Below, piece after piece: positions 24,144 through 33,230 of a DNA stretch of 64,000 nucleotides; within the stretch, counting starts at the first letter, position 1; each line of letters starts with the position of its first letter. Under the pieces are notes generated by a model. The model ran no database searches, was not told the origin of the DNA, and worked only from the letters and a program-made list of their open reading frames with translations. Both the position numbers and the translations under genes were made by a program. This stretch comes from Polyangium mundeleinium (GTDB taxonomy: Bacteria; Myxococcota_A; Polyangia; Polyangiales; Polyangiaceae), in the NCBI RefSeq assembly GCF_028369105.1, contig NZ_JAQNDO010000001.1:1116001-1180000 (forward strand), read 5' to 3'.

Positions 24144-25988
24144 TTACCAGCCCGCGTTCCCTGCGCCGGGCAGGATCTTGAACTGGCCCTGCGACTGATC
24201 CATCACGCCGACCGGGGCCTCGGTCGCCACGACATAGGCCGCGTCCATCGCTCCGTTCGAGCCGGGGCTCAGGTGGAACGCGGCGGTTCGTGGCTTCTTG
24301 ATGTTGACCTTGTTGAACCAGATGCTGTCCATCGCTGCCGGGCCCTCGACGTGAATGCCCGCGTGCGTCGGCTCGATGATCTCGAGGTCGTTTACGGTCA
24401 CGTGCTGGAGCAACCCCTGGGCGGCGTGGAGCTTGAAGGCTCCGTGCTCCTCGTTGTACGCGGAGCCGCCGGCGCGAAGCAGCGTGTTGCGCTCGATCCG
24501 CGTCATCCCGCTGAAGGGATGCGAGCCGAACTGCCGAGCGATGAGGATGCCGGGATATTGCACGACGTCGGCGCACACGTTGTCCTCGACGCTGATGTCC
24601 TCGCCGCCATAAATCCCGAAGCAGTTCGCCATCCACGGCACCTGCACGAGGTTTTTTCGGAACACGTTCTTGCGGTTGAGCGCCCGGTCGGCGGGGGACC
24701 ACGACGCGAAGGCGTCGTCTCCCGTGTTTCGCGCGTGCGTGTATTCGACGACGGAGTTGCTCGTTCCGCCGTAGAAGTTCACCGCGTCGGCGAACAAATT
24801 GCGCATGCGGCAGTTGCGGATCATGAGCCCGTTCGTGTCGGCCCCCGTCCAGTAGCCGACCTTGACGTGCTCGATCCAGATGTTCTCGAGCAGCGAGCCC
24901 GAGCTGCCGTTGCCGCCGAACGCATTCTCCGGCGAGTCGTCCTTGCGCTGGATCGTGTCGCCGAACACGGAGAAATCATGATACTTGCAGTTGTTGCCCC
25001 AGCAGTCGAAACGCGCGAAATAGCCGGAGACGGTCGTGTGCCACATGCCGGCGCCGCGGACCGCGATGTTCGACAGGCTGAGCGGCTTGCTGAGGCTCCT
25101 GAATTCTCCCGGCGGCAGGTAGAGTCCGGCGTGCCCCTCGCCCTGCACGCGATCGATGCAATGTTGCAGGGCCCCGGAGTCGTCACCTGCGTCGTTCGGC
25201 GTGCCCCCGCAATCGTCGATCAGGGAAAGATACCCCGCGGGCTTCGGGAGCGGGGGCGCGACCGCTTCCATGTCGACCAGATCGATCACGTACTCGGCCG
25301 CCGTGTCCGACGCGTCCTTTCGGAGCATGACGGTCGCGCCCGCCGGGATGTCGGAGAGCAACGCCCGTGACTCGTCGAAGAAGTGATGCGGTACACCCAG
25401 GCCAGGGTTGTTCTGGTCGGGCTGGTTGAAATGGTTGTGGTCGCCGTAGGTCCACGCATAACGCGAGGTGACGGGCAGCTTGTGACGGAGCTCGTCGTTC
25501 ACGTACACGCTGAGCGTCGTCCAGAAATCGCTGCCACCGTCCGGGATGGAGTACCGAACGACGATCGAATTCGACACGCTTTGATTCTTGAAGCGCACGT
25601 AGTCGCCGACGTTGGAGAGCCGTACGGCCTGCCGGCCCGATGCTTCGGAGGCGACCGCCGTGAAGGCGCGGGTCGGCTCGAGCACGACGCCGTTCGTCTC
25701 CATGACCTCGGCCTCGTATTCGACGAACGGCGCCGCCGCGCCGCCCCCCGATGGCCCCGGGGGCTGTCCTCCCGCGCCACCCGAGCCCGCGCTCTGGCCT
25801 CCAGCGCCGGCGGAACCAGCATCGCCGCCAGTCCCGCCGGCGCCGCTGCCGGTCCCGCCGCCCCCGATGCTCTCGCCGCCCCCGGCGGGGGGATCCGGGG
25901 CGGTCGAGCAGGCGACGTTGGCGAGGAGCCCCATGCCCGCTGCCACGATGAATCCGAAGGTCGACGACGAGAATGCGCGTGTTGTCAT
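24144..25988 (-). CDS. Right-handed beta-helix lipoprotein, GH87-like (alpha-1,3-glucanase/mycodextranase type)
   Basis: A 614-residue lipoprotein (GMGLLANVAC lipobox, Gly/Ser linker). A carbohydrate-binding-like sandwich begins VEYEAEVMETNG with RLSNVGDYVRFKNQS. After DDCGGTPNDAGDDSGALQHC the chain becomes a parallel beta-helix (IRNCRMRNLFADAVNFYG, EYTHARNTGDDAFASWSP, IERNTLLRAGGSAY). The paired aspartates in NTGDDAF and an aspartate in FADAVNF recall the three acidic residues of GH87. This family call is moderate; another polysaccharide lyase or hydrolase helix is possible. It converges with GH31 9 bp away and is last in the minus-strand glycan run. Confidence 0.7.
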   Translation of the reverse strand: MTTRAFSSSTFGFIVAAGMGLLANVACSTAPDPPAGGGESIGGGGTGSGAGGTGGDAGSAGAGGQSAGSGGAGGQPPGPSGGGAAAPFVEYEAEVMETNGVVLEPTRAFTAVASEASGRQAVRLSNVGDYVRFKNQSVSNSIVVRYSIPDGGSDFWTTLSVYVNDELRHKLPVTSRYAWTYGDHNHFNQPDQNNPGLGVPHHFFDESRALLSDIPAGATVMLRKDASDTAAEYVIDLVDMEAVAPPLPKPAGYLSLIDDCGGTPNDAGDDSGALQHCIDRVQGEGHAGLYLPPGEFRSLSKPLSLSNIAVRGAGMWHTTVSGYFARFDCWGNNCKYHDFSVFGDTIQRKDDSPENAFGGNGSSGSLLENIWIEHVKVGYWTGADTNGLMIRNCRMRNLFADAVNFYGGTSNSVVEYTHARNTGDDAFASWSPADRALNRKNVFRKNLVQVPWMANCFGIYGGEDISVEDNVCADVVQYPGILIARQFGSHPFSGMTRIERNTLLRAGGSAYNEEHGAFKLHAAQGLLQHVTVNDLEIIEPTHAGIHVEGPAAMDSIWFNKVNIKKPRTAAFHLSPGSNGAMDAAYVVATEAPVGVMDQSQGQFKILPGAGNAGW

Positions 25989-26052
25989 GGCACCCCACCT
26001 TGCAGAAGATCAAAAGGAGATACGCCGTTTGCCGGAGGAGAGCTCGACGGCG

Positions 26053-27618
26053 TTACCACCACATGCTCCCGGAGAGCGAAATCATGTCCGCGTCGGGGCT
26101 CAGCATGGGGTCGTCGACCGCCGGATACCCGTTCCGTACGAGCGGGTTCGAGCCGTACACGAAGCGCGAATACTGGAGCACGACCTGATTGCGTGATTGC
26201 CAGCTGGTGCGGAAGATCAGGCGCGGCGAGATGATCGTGAACTCGCGCCCGTCGACGTTGCTGGTCGGCCGTACGTGGTCGAGGCGCAGGGAGGCGGCCA
26301 AAAACGACGCGAGCGTGTAGGTGCCCTCGGCGCCGAACTTGACCTTGTGGTCCCCGTTGTACGCGGGATCGTCGCTCTTGACATGGGAATAGATCCCGAA
26401 GGCCGAGAGGATGATGTCGCGGCTTTTCCCGTCGTAGTCGCGCGGATAGAGGAGCAGGCGCGCGAGGCTCACGCTGTATTCGGCCCCGAGCGTGACGAGC
26501 TGGCCGGTCCCGCCGCTGTTCGGGCCGAGATAATTGCGCATCAGATCGGGCCCCCCTTGCGTGTTCATGACGGAGAGGATCCGGCCCACCGAGCGCGCGT
26601 CGGTGGCATCCGTGTACGATGCGCCGACATAGACGTGGCCGAGGTGGCTCGCGGAGAAACGCATGTCCGCGCCGAGTACGGTGATCGTCCCGTCGGGCGT
26701 GAATGCCTGCGAGGCGCGATCGTCCTGGCTCCACGCGCGCATGTGATGAAGGCCGAGCGTGAGCTGGCGCCGGAAGGTGATTCCAAGGTGCTCGTGCATG
26801 ACGAGGCTCGTGCCAGTGTTGGGATCGGCGAACCCGTTCCAGCCGTCGGTGGTGAGCCCGATCGGGGGCTTGTCGAGCTGCGCCTGGAAGCCCTGCTCGA
26901 ATGCGAGCACCACGTTGCCAAGCGAGAGGCGCGCGACGATGTTCTCGCCGACGCCATTGGTGCGACCGATGAGGGCCGTCCCGTAGCGTCCCTCGTCGTA
27001 TTCGCCCATCGTGCCATAGCGATTCGAAAACGCGCCCACATTGATGGCAAAGTATGTGTTCTTGGCCAGATTCGGGAGGTTGAATGTGATGAAGGCGTCG
27101 GTGATGCCCCCCTGGAGCGTGGGATCAAAAAAGCTCGCCGCGGTGGTGGCCGTCCACGCCTTGATGATGGCCGTGCCGGTCACGATCGAGTTCCCGTACG
27201 AGAACGCGAGTTGCGCATACGGCTGCGGCACGACGGTCGTGCCCGCAAAGGAGTCGCGGTAATCGGGCACCACGGGCGGCGCGTGGAGCACGAGGTTTTT
27301 CTGTTCGGTCGTCACGAAGCCTTCGCGCTGGTTCAGCCCGAGCCGCAGCGGCATCGTGATGAGGCCGTGGAAGTCGAAGGCATAGTCCTGCTCGCTCGCG
27401 GGCTTTTTCCCGTACGAGGGGCCGATTCCACCGGGCAAGGTGGCGACGACCGGCGTCCCGGGCGTGAGGCCGAGCCCTGTGTCCGAGGCGGTGGCGCTCG
27501 CCTTGTCTTTGTCTTTCTCTTCTTGGGCGTATGCGGCGCTCGTGACGAACGACAGGGTGCAGAGCGAAAGGAAGAGAGCGCGCGCCCCGCGTGCGCATGA
27601 ACCCATGTGCTCCTTCAT
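26053..27618 (-). CDS. Outer-membrane beta-barrel protein, porin-like (barrel A)
   Basis: A 521-residue exported protein: signal peptide ALFLSLCTLSFVTSAAYAQ, a charged linker (EEKDKDKAS), then a 16-strand-like barrel with alternating hydrophobic strands, starting YAFDFHGLITMPLRLGL and ending SLSGSMWW. A terminal aromatic residue is the usual beta-barrel assembly signal. It resembles the upstream gene product in layout but not closely in sequence. Its ATG follows the stop of that gene by 2 bp, so the two are translationally coupled. A role as glycan-permeable channel is inferred from context only. Confidence 0.75.
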   Translation of the reverse strand: MKEHMGSCARGARALFLSLCTLSFVTSAAYAQEEKDKDKASATASDTGLGLTPGTPVVATLPGGIGPSYGKKPASEQDYAFDFHGLITMPLRLGLNQREGFVTTEQKNLVLHAPPVVPDYRDSFAGTTVVPQPYAQLAFSYGNSIVTGTAIIKAWTATTAASFFDPTLQGGITDAFITFNLPNLAKNTYFAINVGAFSNRYGTMGEYDEGRYGTALIGRTNGVGENIVARLSLGNVVLAFEQGFQAQLDKPPIGLTTDGWNGFADPNTGTSLVMHEHLGITFRRQLTLGLHHMRAWSQDDRASQAFTPDGTITVLGADMRFSASHLGHVYVGASYTDATDARSVGRILSVMNTQGGPDLMRNYLGPNSGGTGQLVTLGAEYSVSLARLLLYPRDYDGKSRDIILSAFGIYSHVKSDDPAYNGDHKVKFGAEGTYTLASFLAASLRLDHVRPTSNVDGREFTIISPRLIFRTSWQSRNQVVLQYSRFVYGSNPLVRNGYPAVDDPMLSPDADMISLSGSMWW

Positions 27619-27620
27619 GA

Positions 27621-29369
27621 TCACCACCACATCCCGAAGGTGAGGGCCAGCATCTGGTTATCGAGCTCCTCGCGCGTGTAATCGTTCGGAGCTTCGCCGC
27701 GGGTATGCGCGCCGTAGAACCAGCGCGTGTAGCTCAGCGTGACGTGCTCGTGGCTGTTCCAGTTGCTCCGGAAGACGAGCTTCGGGCTGATGACGTGGAA
27801 GCTCTCCTCGCGGTCCTTGGAGTTCGGCGAGACGTAATCGTAACGGCCCGAGAGCGCGAGCCACGAGAAAAACCGGTAGGTGGCCTCCGCGCCGAGCTTG
27901 TACAGCGTGCGGCCGTCGAAGCTCGGATCGCGGCTCTCGAGCACGGTGCCGACGTTCGCGAACACGCTCGTGATGAGATCGGGCCCTTCCCCCCAGAAGG
28001 CCGTCGGGTGCCAGAGGAACTTCGACCAACTGAAGTTGTATTCGAAGCCCGCGATGAGGAGCTTGCCCGTCCCTCCGCCCGCCTGACCGAGGAGCCGCTT
28101 CGTGAGCAGCTCGCCGGTGTCGGCGCCGTAGTAATTCATGCCGGTCAGCAGATGCGCGTACGACGCGTCGGCGTACGAGGCCGCGATGGCGAAGTTGCCG
28201 AGGTGGTTGTTGATCATGCGAACGTCGGCGCCGAGCACGGTCATCTGCGGGTCGGGGCGCAGGCCTTCGTCGAGGAATGGGGTCTTGGGGTCGTCGATCT
28301 GGTCGCGCTCGTCCTGCGCGAAATTGCTGAGGTAATGTAGGCCGAAGACGAACGGCACGTCGCCCTCGATTCCCAGGCCGACGTGCGCGTGGTGGACGAA
28401 GGCCGAGGGCCGCGAGGGATTCGCGTCGTGATCGTAGACGTTCGGCCCGCCGCCGAGGGGCACCTTGCTGAGCCGCCCCATCACGCCGTGCTCCGCGATG
28501 AGCGAGAGCGAGCTCGAGAGCTTGTATTTCGCGCTGAGCGTCTCGCCGACGCCGAACGGCGAGCCGACGATCGCGGCGTTGTACTGACCCGCCCCGTATT
28601 GTCCGAGCGAGCCGTACGCATTGCGGAATACGCCCACCGTCCAGTTCAGGGTCAGATCTGCGGTCACGGGCGCCGTGAACAAGAGAAACGCTTCGTTCAA
28701 GAAGTTCTGGCTCGTGGTCTCGCGCCAGGTTTCTCCTGCCGACGGCTTCCACGTGCTGAGCTTCACGACCGCCTTGACGTTGGCGTTGCCGTAATCGAAC
28801 CGGAGCTCGACCCAGCTCCCGAGCGGCGCGTTCGTGCCCCGCACGGCGCCGTAGAGATCGGGCGTCTGCGGCGGAGCGAGCAGCGTCGTCTCGAATTGCC
28901 TGGGCGTCGCGCGTTCACGTTCGTCGACGGAGAGCCGGAGCGCGGCGCTCATGAAGCCGCTGAACTTGAAGGTGAATTCGCTGCTCTCCTCGGCCGGCAC
29001 GCTGAACGGAATGGTCGCGCCGCCCGGCAGCGTCGGCCCGCTCGGGGCAAATGGGGAGAGGCCGAGCCCCACGGAGCGGCGCGAGCCAGGGAGATAGCCC
29101 TTCGGCGGCAATGCGGGGACGGGCTGCCTCTTGGCACCGGGCGGACGCGCAACCTGGGCCGTTGCAGCGGGGGCCTTCGGAGGCGCAATGGGCGCGTCCT
29201 TTTTCTCCGGCGCTTCGGGGGGCGGAGGCGGCGCGGGGATGGCGTCCGTCACTTTGGGGGGCGCAACGGGCGGCGGCTCTGGAGGCGCCTCCTGCCCGAG
29301 GGCCGCCCTTGTCGTCACGATGGCACCGAGAGCCCACGCGAGCGCTACCAGCTCGGAAAGCCGTCTCAT
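27621..29369 (-). CDS. Outer-membrane beta-barrel protein, porin-like, with proline-rich N-terminus (barrel B)
   Basis: A 582-residue exported protein. After the signal peptide (VALAWALGAIVTTRAALGQ) comes an 80-residue Pro/Ala/Lys stretch (PPPPPEAPEKKDAPIAPPKA), which could span or bind peptidoglycan. The barrel starts FTFKFSGFMSAALRLSVDER and ends LALTFGMWW, the same final triad as its neighbour. Strands such as SWVELRFDYGNANVKAVVKL and GVGETLSAKYKLSSSLSL fit a porin. The open frame upstream to 29981 overlaps the next gene and is a shadow. It lies 8 bp after the preceding lipoprotein gene. Confidence 0.75.
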   Translation of the reverse strand: MRRLSELVALAWALGAIVTTRAALGQEAPPEPPPVAPPKVTDAIPAPPPPPEAPEKKDAPIAPPKAPAATAQVARPPGAKRQPVPALPPKGYLPGSRRSVGLGLSPFAPSGPTLPGGATIPFSVPAEESSEFTFKFSGFMSAALRLSVDERERATPRQFETTLLAPPQTPDLYGAVRGTNAPLGSWVELRFDYGNANVKAVVKLSTWKPSAGETWRETTSQNFLNEAFLLFTAPVTADLTLNWTVGVFRNAYGSLGQYGAGQYNAAIVGSPFGVGETLSAKYKLSSSLSLIAEHGVMGRLSKVPLGGGPNVYDHDANPSRPSAFVHHAHVGLGIEGDVPFVFGLHYLSNFAQDERDQIDDPKTPFLDEGLRPDPQMTVLGADVRMINNHLGNFAIAASYADASYAHLLTGMNYYGADTGELLTKRLLGQAGGGTGKLLIAGFEYNFSWSKFLWHPTAFWGEGPDLITSVFANVGTVLESRDPSFDGRTLYKLGAEATYRFFSWLALSGRYDYVSPNSKDREESFHVISPKLVFRSNWNSHEHVTLSYTRWFYGAHTRGEAPNDYTREELDNQMLALTFGMWW

Positions 29370-29377
29370 CGGGTCCC

Positions 29378-30694
29378 TCACCGGCGGCGATAGAAGGTCA
29401 CGTTGTCGATGTATACGTCTGCGAACCCAACCGGAAGCTGAAGCGCGAGCATGTTGATCGAGCGCAGGTCGAGGAACGGCGCGTGTTTCGCGAACCCGAC
29501 CTGGCGGAACTCGCTGAACGGGATCACGAAGAGCTGCCAATCGGTGGTGAGTCGGATGGACGCGACCCAACCATCGCCGCAGCGCTCCTCCTCCGCGGGT
29601 GGCGCTTCGCTGCCGTAGCAATAATAGCCAGCCTGCGCCCCCGAGAAATCGTAGGCCTTGCATTCGGTGCCGTCCAGGTCCCGATCGTAATAGTAATCCG
29701 GGGACCGACATGCGCTCGGGCCGCAGACGGGATAAAGCTCCTCGAGCAACGCCGGCTCGGCGATCGGCGCCATGCCTACCGCGGGATCGAAGCAGCGGTG
29801 CGTCGGCACCGGCGCGTCGGGATTCTCGACCGTGCAGGGCAAGCCGTTCTGGCACTTGGGGCGGCAGGCCTTGATCCGGCGGCAGAACGTTTGATGCTCG
29901 CGGTTGAGCGCGTCGCTCGTATGTTTGTCGTGGAGCGCGACCAGGACGCCGGGCTGGCTGTCCGGACCACGACGCGCCCAAAACGTGACGCCATCATACC
30001 GACTGAGATCCCAGTAACGGTGCGGCTCCGGCTGCTCGAAATCGTGCCCGTCCGGACGCGTGAGCGGCAGGCCCACCGGATCCAATGTCGCGCCCGGGAC
30101 AGGCGGCTGGGGGCAGACGTCGGAGCCCGAAGGGCAGGGCACGATCGCGGCGAGCGGGTGTTCCAGGCCCGCGCCGAAATAGTTGAAGCGCCCGCCGCGG
30201 AAATGCAAGGCCCAGCCGTTGGGCTGGCCGTCGCAGCTCGGCCCATTCGTGATCCGATCGGCGGCGAGGCCCCATTTTTCCTTGTAGCGCCCGAAGAGCC
30301 CCGGGTACCACGCCGCGTCGCCCGGTACGCGAAAGGCGCCGTAGGTTTCGTCGTCGTATGCGGACCACCCCTCCGCGACGCCCACGGCGTTCGGGAGGCT
30401 GGGATCGGCCTCGAAGGTCTCGATCCAAAAGGGTGAAAGCTCGATGCCGGACAGCCCGCTGCAGTCGACCACGCGCGAGCCGGGGTCCGGCGTCCCCGCC
30501 CCGATCGGCGGATAGACGGGCTCGTTTGGCGTGACCAGCGCGCCATTCTCGTTCCGAAGCGGTACCGCCCCATTGGCCCACGGCACGGCCGCCGCGAGCC
30601 CGTCGGTGAGCCAGATTCGACCCGCGTTCCCCTCATGGGAGCAGGCAGCCGCGGTGCACAGGAGGGCCCCTGCCATCCAAAGTTCGACCTTCAT
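29378..30694 (-). CDS. Surface lipoprotein with carbohydrate-binding-like jelly-roll domain
   Basis: A 438-residue lipoprotein (MKVELWMAGALLCTAAAC). It has many cysteines (for example CRRIKACRPKCQNGLPC) and a sandwich domain whose end matches CBM11/CIA30-type folds: VASIRLTTDWQLFVIPFSEF, then FADVYIDNVTFYRRR. The segment YDGVTFWARRGPDSQPGVLV is the typical central strand pair. Its ATG overlaps the stop of the upstream gene (ATGA), so it is co-translated with the DUF5010-like gene. It probably holds a glycan at the cell surface. Confidence 0.7.
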   Translation of the reverse strand: MKVELWMAGALLCTAAACSHEGNAGRIWLTDGLAAAVPWANGAVPLRNENGALVTPNEPVYPPIGAGTPDPGSRVVDCSGLSGIELSPFWIETFEADPSLPNAVGVAEGWSAYDDETYGAFRVPGDAAWYPGLFGRYKEKWGLAADRITNGPSCDGQPNGWALHFRGGRFNYFGAGLEHPLAAIVPCPSGSDVCPQPPVPGATLDPVGLPLTRPDGHDFEQPEPHRYWDLSRYDGVTFWARRGPDSQPGVLVALHDKHTSDALNREHQTFCRRIKACRPKCQNGLPCTVENPDAPVPTHRCFDPAVGMAPIAEPALLEELYPVCGPSACRSPDYYYDRDLDGTECKAYDFSGAQAGYYCYGSEAPPAEEERCGDGWVASIRLTTDWQLFVIPFSEFRQVGFAKHAPFLDLRSINMLALQLPVGFADVYIDNVTFYRRR

Positions 30695-32184
30695 TGTCCG
30701 CTCTGTGACTTCCGGATGAGCTGCATGAAGTAGTCGGGGCGTTGCCACTGCCCATGGAAGTAGTAATCGTAGTTGCGGTTGATCCCGGTCCCCTCGCCGA
30801 GGTCGTTCCAGGTCGCGATCACGAGCAGCTCGGCGTCACGCGTCTCTTCGAGCACGCGTGAAAAGACGGCGGCGTCTTTGATGATCAGGTCGGTTTGGCG
30901 GGGGAGCTTCCCGGGCAGATCACGGCCCACCGCGTCCCACTTGACCATCGCGTGATCGATGACATGGCCCTTGAGCGTCGAACGGCTGCGGCGCTCGGGG
31001 GAGTTGAATGTGAACCACTGATAACGCGCATCCGCCACGCGCTCCATGGCCGCATCCTCGAAATAAGCGGAGTCCGCGTCGACGAACGGCTCCTCGTGGA
31101 ACTCCGCGGCGAACATCTCCTTGAGCCTCGTGATCAAAGCTGCGGACTTGGTGCGAGGCAGGAGCGTGCCCGCGTTGTAGAAGTAGACGAAGGGCTTGCC
31201 CTTGAAGCGATACCAATGGCGTTTGTCCAGCTGCGAGAAGAAGGGCCTCCACTTCATCTCGTAGATTCGCTTCGCCGCTGCTTCCGTGTCGTTGAGATCG
31301 GGCTTCTGTTTCCAGGCCTCGGAGAAGTAGGGCTGACCCCAGGTCCAGGTGTCGTCGAAGAACGCGATCTTGATCGGGTCGTCGAGGCTCGCGAGCGCCT
31401 TCGCGAGGGGCTCGAGCCTGCCCTCCTCGATATCGGGGCCATACGTGTTGAGCAGCAAGAAATCGAGGCCCGCGTACTTCGCGTCGACGAGCTCGCGTCG
31501 CCAGAACCCAGGGTTCGAGGGCACGTAGTAGCCGGCTTTCCGCTCGCCGAAGCCGAGCAGCGGATGCTCCTCCGCCATACCCGGCGCGTGCGTGTTGGCC
31601 CAGTCCATCTTGCAATTGACCTCGTTCGGGCAATTGAAGAAGTACATGAACACGGCGCCGATGTCGCGCTTCAGCTTCTTGAGCGGAGCCCCCGCGAGCT
31701 CGGGGTGGTTTTCCCAGGGATCCGAATAGGCGAGCTGGCAGGTGCGCTTTTCCTCTTCGCAGAGCGTACGCACGACATCGATACGGCGGGTCCTCGGCTG
31801 GCTCCTGAGCTTTTCAGCCCACCCGCGGACGACCTCGGCGCTCGGCTCCTTGCCCGTGATCTGGCAATGGGCCGCGCGCACGAAGGCTTCTGGCGCGTGT
31901 CCGAGGTTGACGTCGACGACCTCCACACGCGCACAGGGACCCGTCCATTCGGGCTTGAGCTTGAACGGTCCGAGGTCTTTTTCGTCGATGGGATGGCTCA
32001 TGGCTCGTGTTCCCGTCGCTTGGGCCCGAGGCCCAGCGCCCACCGCTGCCGCGGAGCTCTGCTCAGGGCTGTCGACCTGGCTCATCGTCTGGTCGAAGCA
32101 GCCCGAGAGCAGGCCCGAAATCAGCGCGACCGGCCCCAGGAGGGCCGCCCACTCGAGGCCGGTCGCGACGTTTCGCGGCTTCAT
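30691..32184 (-). CDS. DUF5010/GH99-like TIM-barrel lipoprotein (paralog 1)
   Basis: A 497-residue lipoprotein (ALISGLLSGC). The body resembles DUF5010 and the GH71/GH99 type of barrel: GYYVPSNPGFWRRELVDAKY, AGLDFLLLNTYGPD, KIAFFDDTWTWG, KPFVYFYNAGTLLP, and near the end ELLVIATWNDLGEGTGI. The TWNDLGEGT stretch and preceding acidic residues are candidates for catalysis. It is coupled on both sides by ATGA overlaps. It shares about half its recognisable motifs with the protein encoded at 33228-34625. Endo-acting glycosidase is the inference; the activity of DUF5010 proteins is not settled to my knowledge. Confidence 0.75.
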   Translation of the reverse strand: MKPRNVATGLEWAALLGPVALISGLLSGCFDQTMSQVDSPEQSSAAAVGAGPRAQATGTRAMSHPIDEKDLGPFKLKPEWTGPCARVEVVDVNLGHAPEAFVRAAHCQITGKEPSAEVVRGWAEKLRSQPRTRRIDVVRTLCEEEKRTCQLAYSDPWENHPELAGAPLKKLKRDIGAVFMYFFNCPNEVNCKMDWANTHAPGMAEEHPLLGFGERKAGYYVPSNPGFWRRELVDAKYAGLDFLLLNTYGPDIEEGRLEPLAKALASLDDPIKIAFFDDTWTWGQPYFSEAWKQKPDLNDTEAAAKRIYEMKWRPFFSQLDKRHWYRFKGKPFVYFYNAGTLLPRTKSAALITRLKEMFAAEFHEEPFVDADSAYFEDAAMERVADARYQWFTFNSPERRSRSTLKGHVIDHAMVKWDAVGRDLPGKLPRQTDLIIKDAAVFSRVLEETRDAELLVIATWNDLGEGTGINRNYDYYFHGQWQRPDYFMQLIRKSQSGQ

Positions 32185-32981
32185 TTGCCGATCGGACCGG
32201 TCGGCGCCGTGCCCGCGAACAGGGTCACCTCGTCGATCCAGATGTCGAAATCAGGGCCCGGCGTGATCCAGCTCAGGCCGAGAATGACGTCCTTGACCTG
32301 CACGGACCCTGCGAGCTCGTTCCATTTGATCGTGTATTGCTTCCACTCCGACGTCAGCGTGATGTTCTTCCCGGGGTGGTTGTAGCAATTCGTTTCGCAG
32401 TCGCCGCCGTCCGCCTTGGCTTGTGTCGCCGGGTGTACGGCCTGGACCCGGAGCGCGTTGTCGGCCCCCGCGGTCCCCTTGGCCCAGAACGAGATGCCGT
32501 CGAAGGCCGAAATGCCGGCACACGCCCCGTTCGCATCTTTCAGGCCGAAGCCAAAGCCTGCGCCAAAGCCGCCGTCGGTCGGCGCCTTGATGCCGGTGCC
32601 GCTCACGTGAGCGGCCATGGTCGTCGTGACGGCCCCCTCGCCTTCACGCGCAATCTTGCTGAAGTTGGCGGCGTCCGTGTCCGCGAACGAGTACCAACCC
32701 GGAAACGCCATTTCGGTCTCGAAGTCGTCCACGAACGCATCGTCGACGGTCAGCACGCGAACGTTGTCGTCACACACGCTGGGAGGGGACGAACCGCCGC
32801 TGCCGCCGCTGCCGCCTGCGCTGCTCGAAGAGCTGCTGCTGCCGCCACTCCCGCTGCTGCTGGCGCTGCCGGCGCCGGCGCCGCCGTTGGGGTCGCCCGT
32901 GCCGGACGAGCACGCCGACGCGAGCGCCAAGGCGCCACAAACGGTGTAGATGGACAGATGCAACGCACGATTCCGCTTCAT
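32181..32981 (-). CDS. Surface lipoprotein with carbohydrate-binding-like domain
   Basis: A 266-residue lipoprotein (ALALASAC lipobox, poly-Ser/Gly linker). The mature domain starts VDDFETEMAFPGWYSFADTD, contains FDGISFWAKGTAGADNALRV and SEWKQYTIKWNELAGS, and ends FDIWIDEVTLF. These are the strands of CBM11/CIA30-like jelly rolls. It is the first gene after a hairpin and a pair of direct repeats, so a separate promoter for the 32981-to-24144 run is likely here. Its stop overlaps the start of the DUF5010-like gene. Confidence 0.75.
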   Translation of the reverse strand: MKRNRALHLSIYTVCGALALASACSSGTGDPNGGAGAGSASSSGSGGSSSSSSSAGGSGGSGGSSPPSVCDDNVRVLTVDDAFVDDFETEMAFPGWYSFADTDAANFSKIAREGEGAVTTTMAAHVSGTGIKAPTDGGFGAGFGFGLKDANGACAGISAFDGISFWAKGTAGADNALRVQAVHPATQAKADGGDCETNCYNHPGKNITLTSEWKQYTIKWNELAGSVQVKDVILGLSWITPGPDFDIWIDEVTLFAGTAPTGPIGK

Positions 32982-33101
32982 AGTCTCGCCCCGTTCCTCG
33001 TGAGTTTCGAGAGTTCTTCGCTGTCGTGATCAGCTCGTGTACAGGTTCGGCGAACTGCACCGGCACCGTCAATGCGAATCATGGTCAACGCGTAGCATTT
33101 A

Positions 33102-33134
33102 CTCGGGATGCATTCGGATCCCTCTCGGGATGCA
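33102..33134. promoter_or_regulatory. Pair of 11-bp direct repeats CTCGGGATGCA, 22 bp apart
   Basis: Copies at 33102-33112 and 33124-33134 lie about 120-150 bp upstream of the minus-strand lipoprotein start at 32981. A 22-bp period puts both on one face of the helix, as expected for cooperative regulator binding. Confidence 0.4.
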
Positions 33135-33205
33135 ATTTGGTCGTGCCAGCGGTCGATCGGCCCACGCCTTCAGGTCGTCCTCACCGTCGAACGGTGCGCG
33201 CACGC

Positions 33206-33230
33206 TAGAAGTGGTACGACGCCACTTCTA
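33206..33230 (-). terminator. Hairpin at the end of the second DUF5010-like gene
   Basis: TAGAAGTGG and CCACTTCTA form a perfect 9-bp stem around a 7-nt loop. The stem includes the stop codon of the minus-strand gene ending at 33228. There is no T-tract. It may end or attenuate the 35378-to-33228 transcript before the next gene. Confidence 0.5.

Noticed and set aside
27621-29981. Long extension of barrel B upstream of 29369
   Set aside because: The added 204 codons overlap the next lipoprotein gene and lack a signal peptide, whereas MRRLSEL at 29369 begins one.
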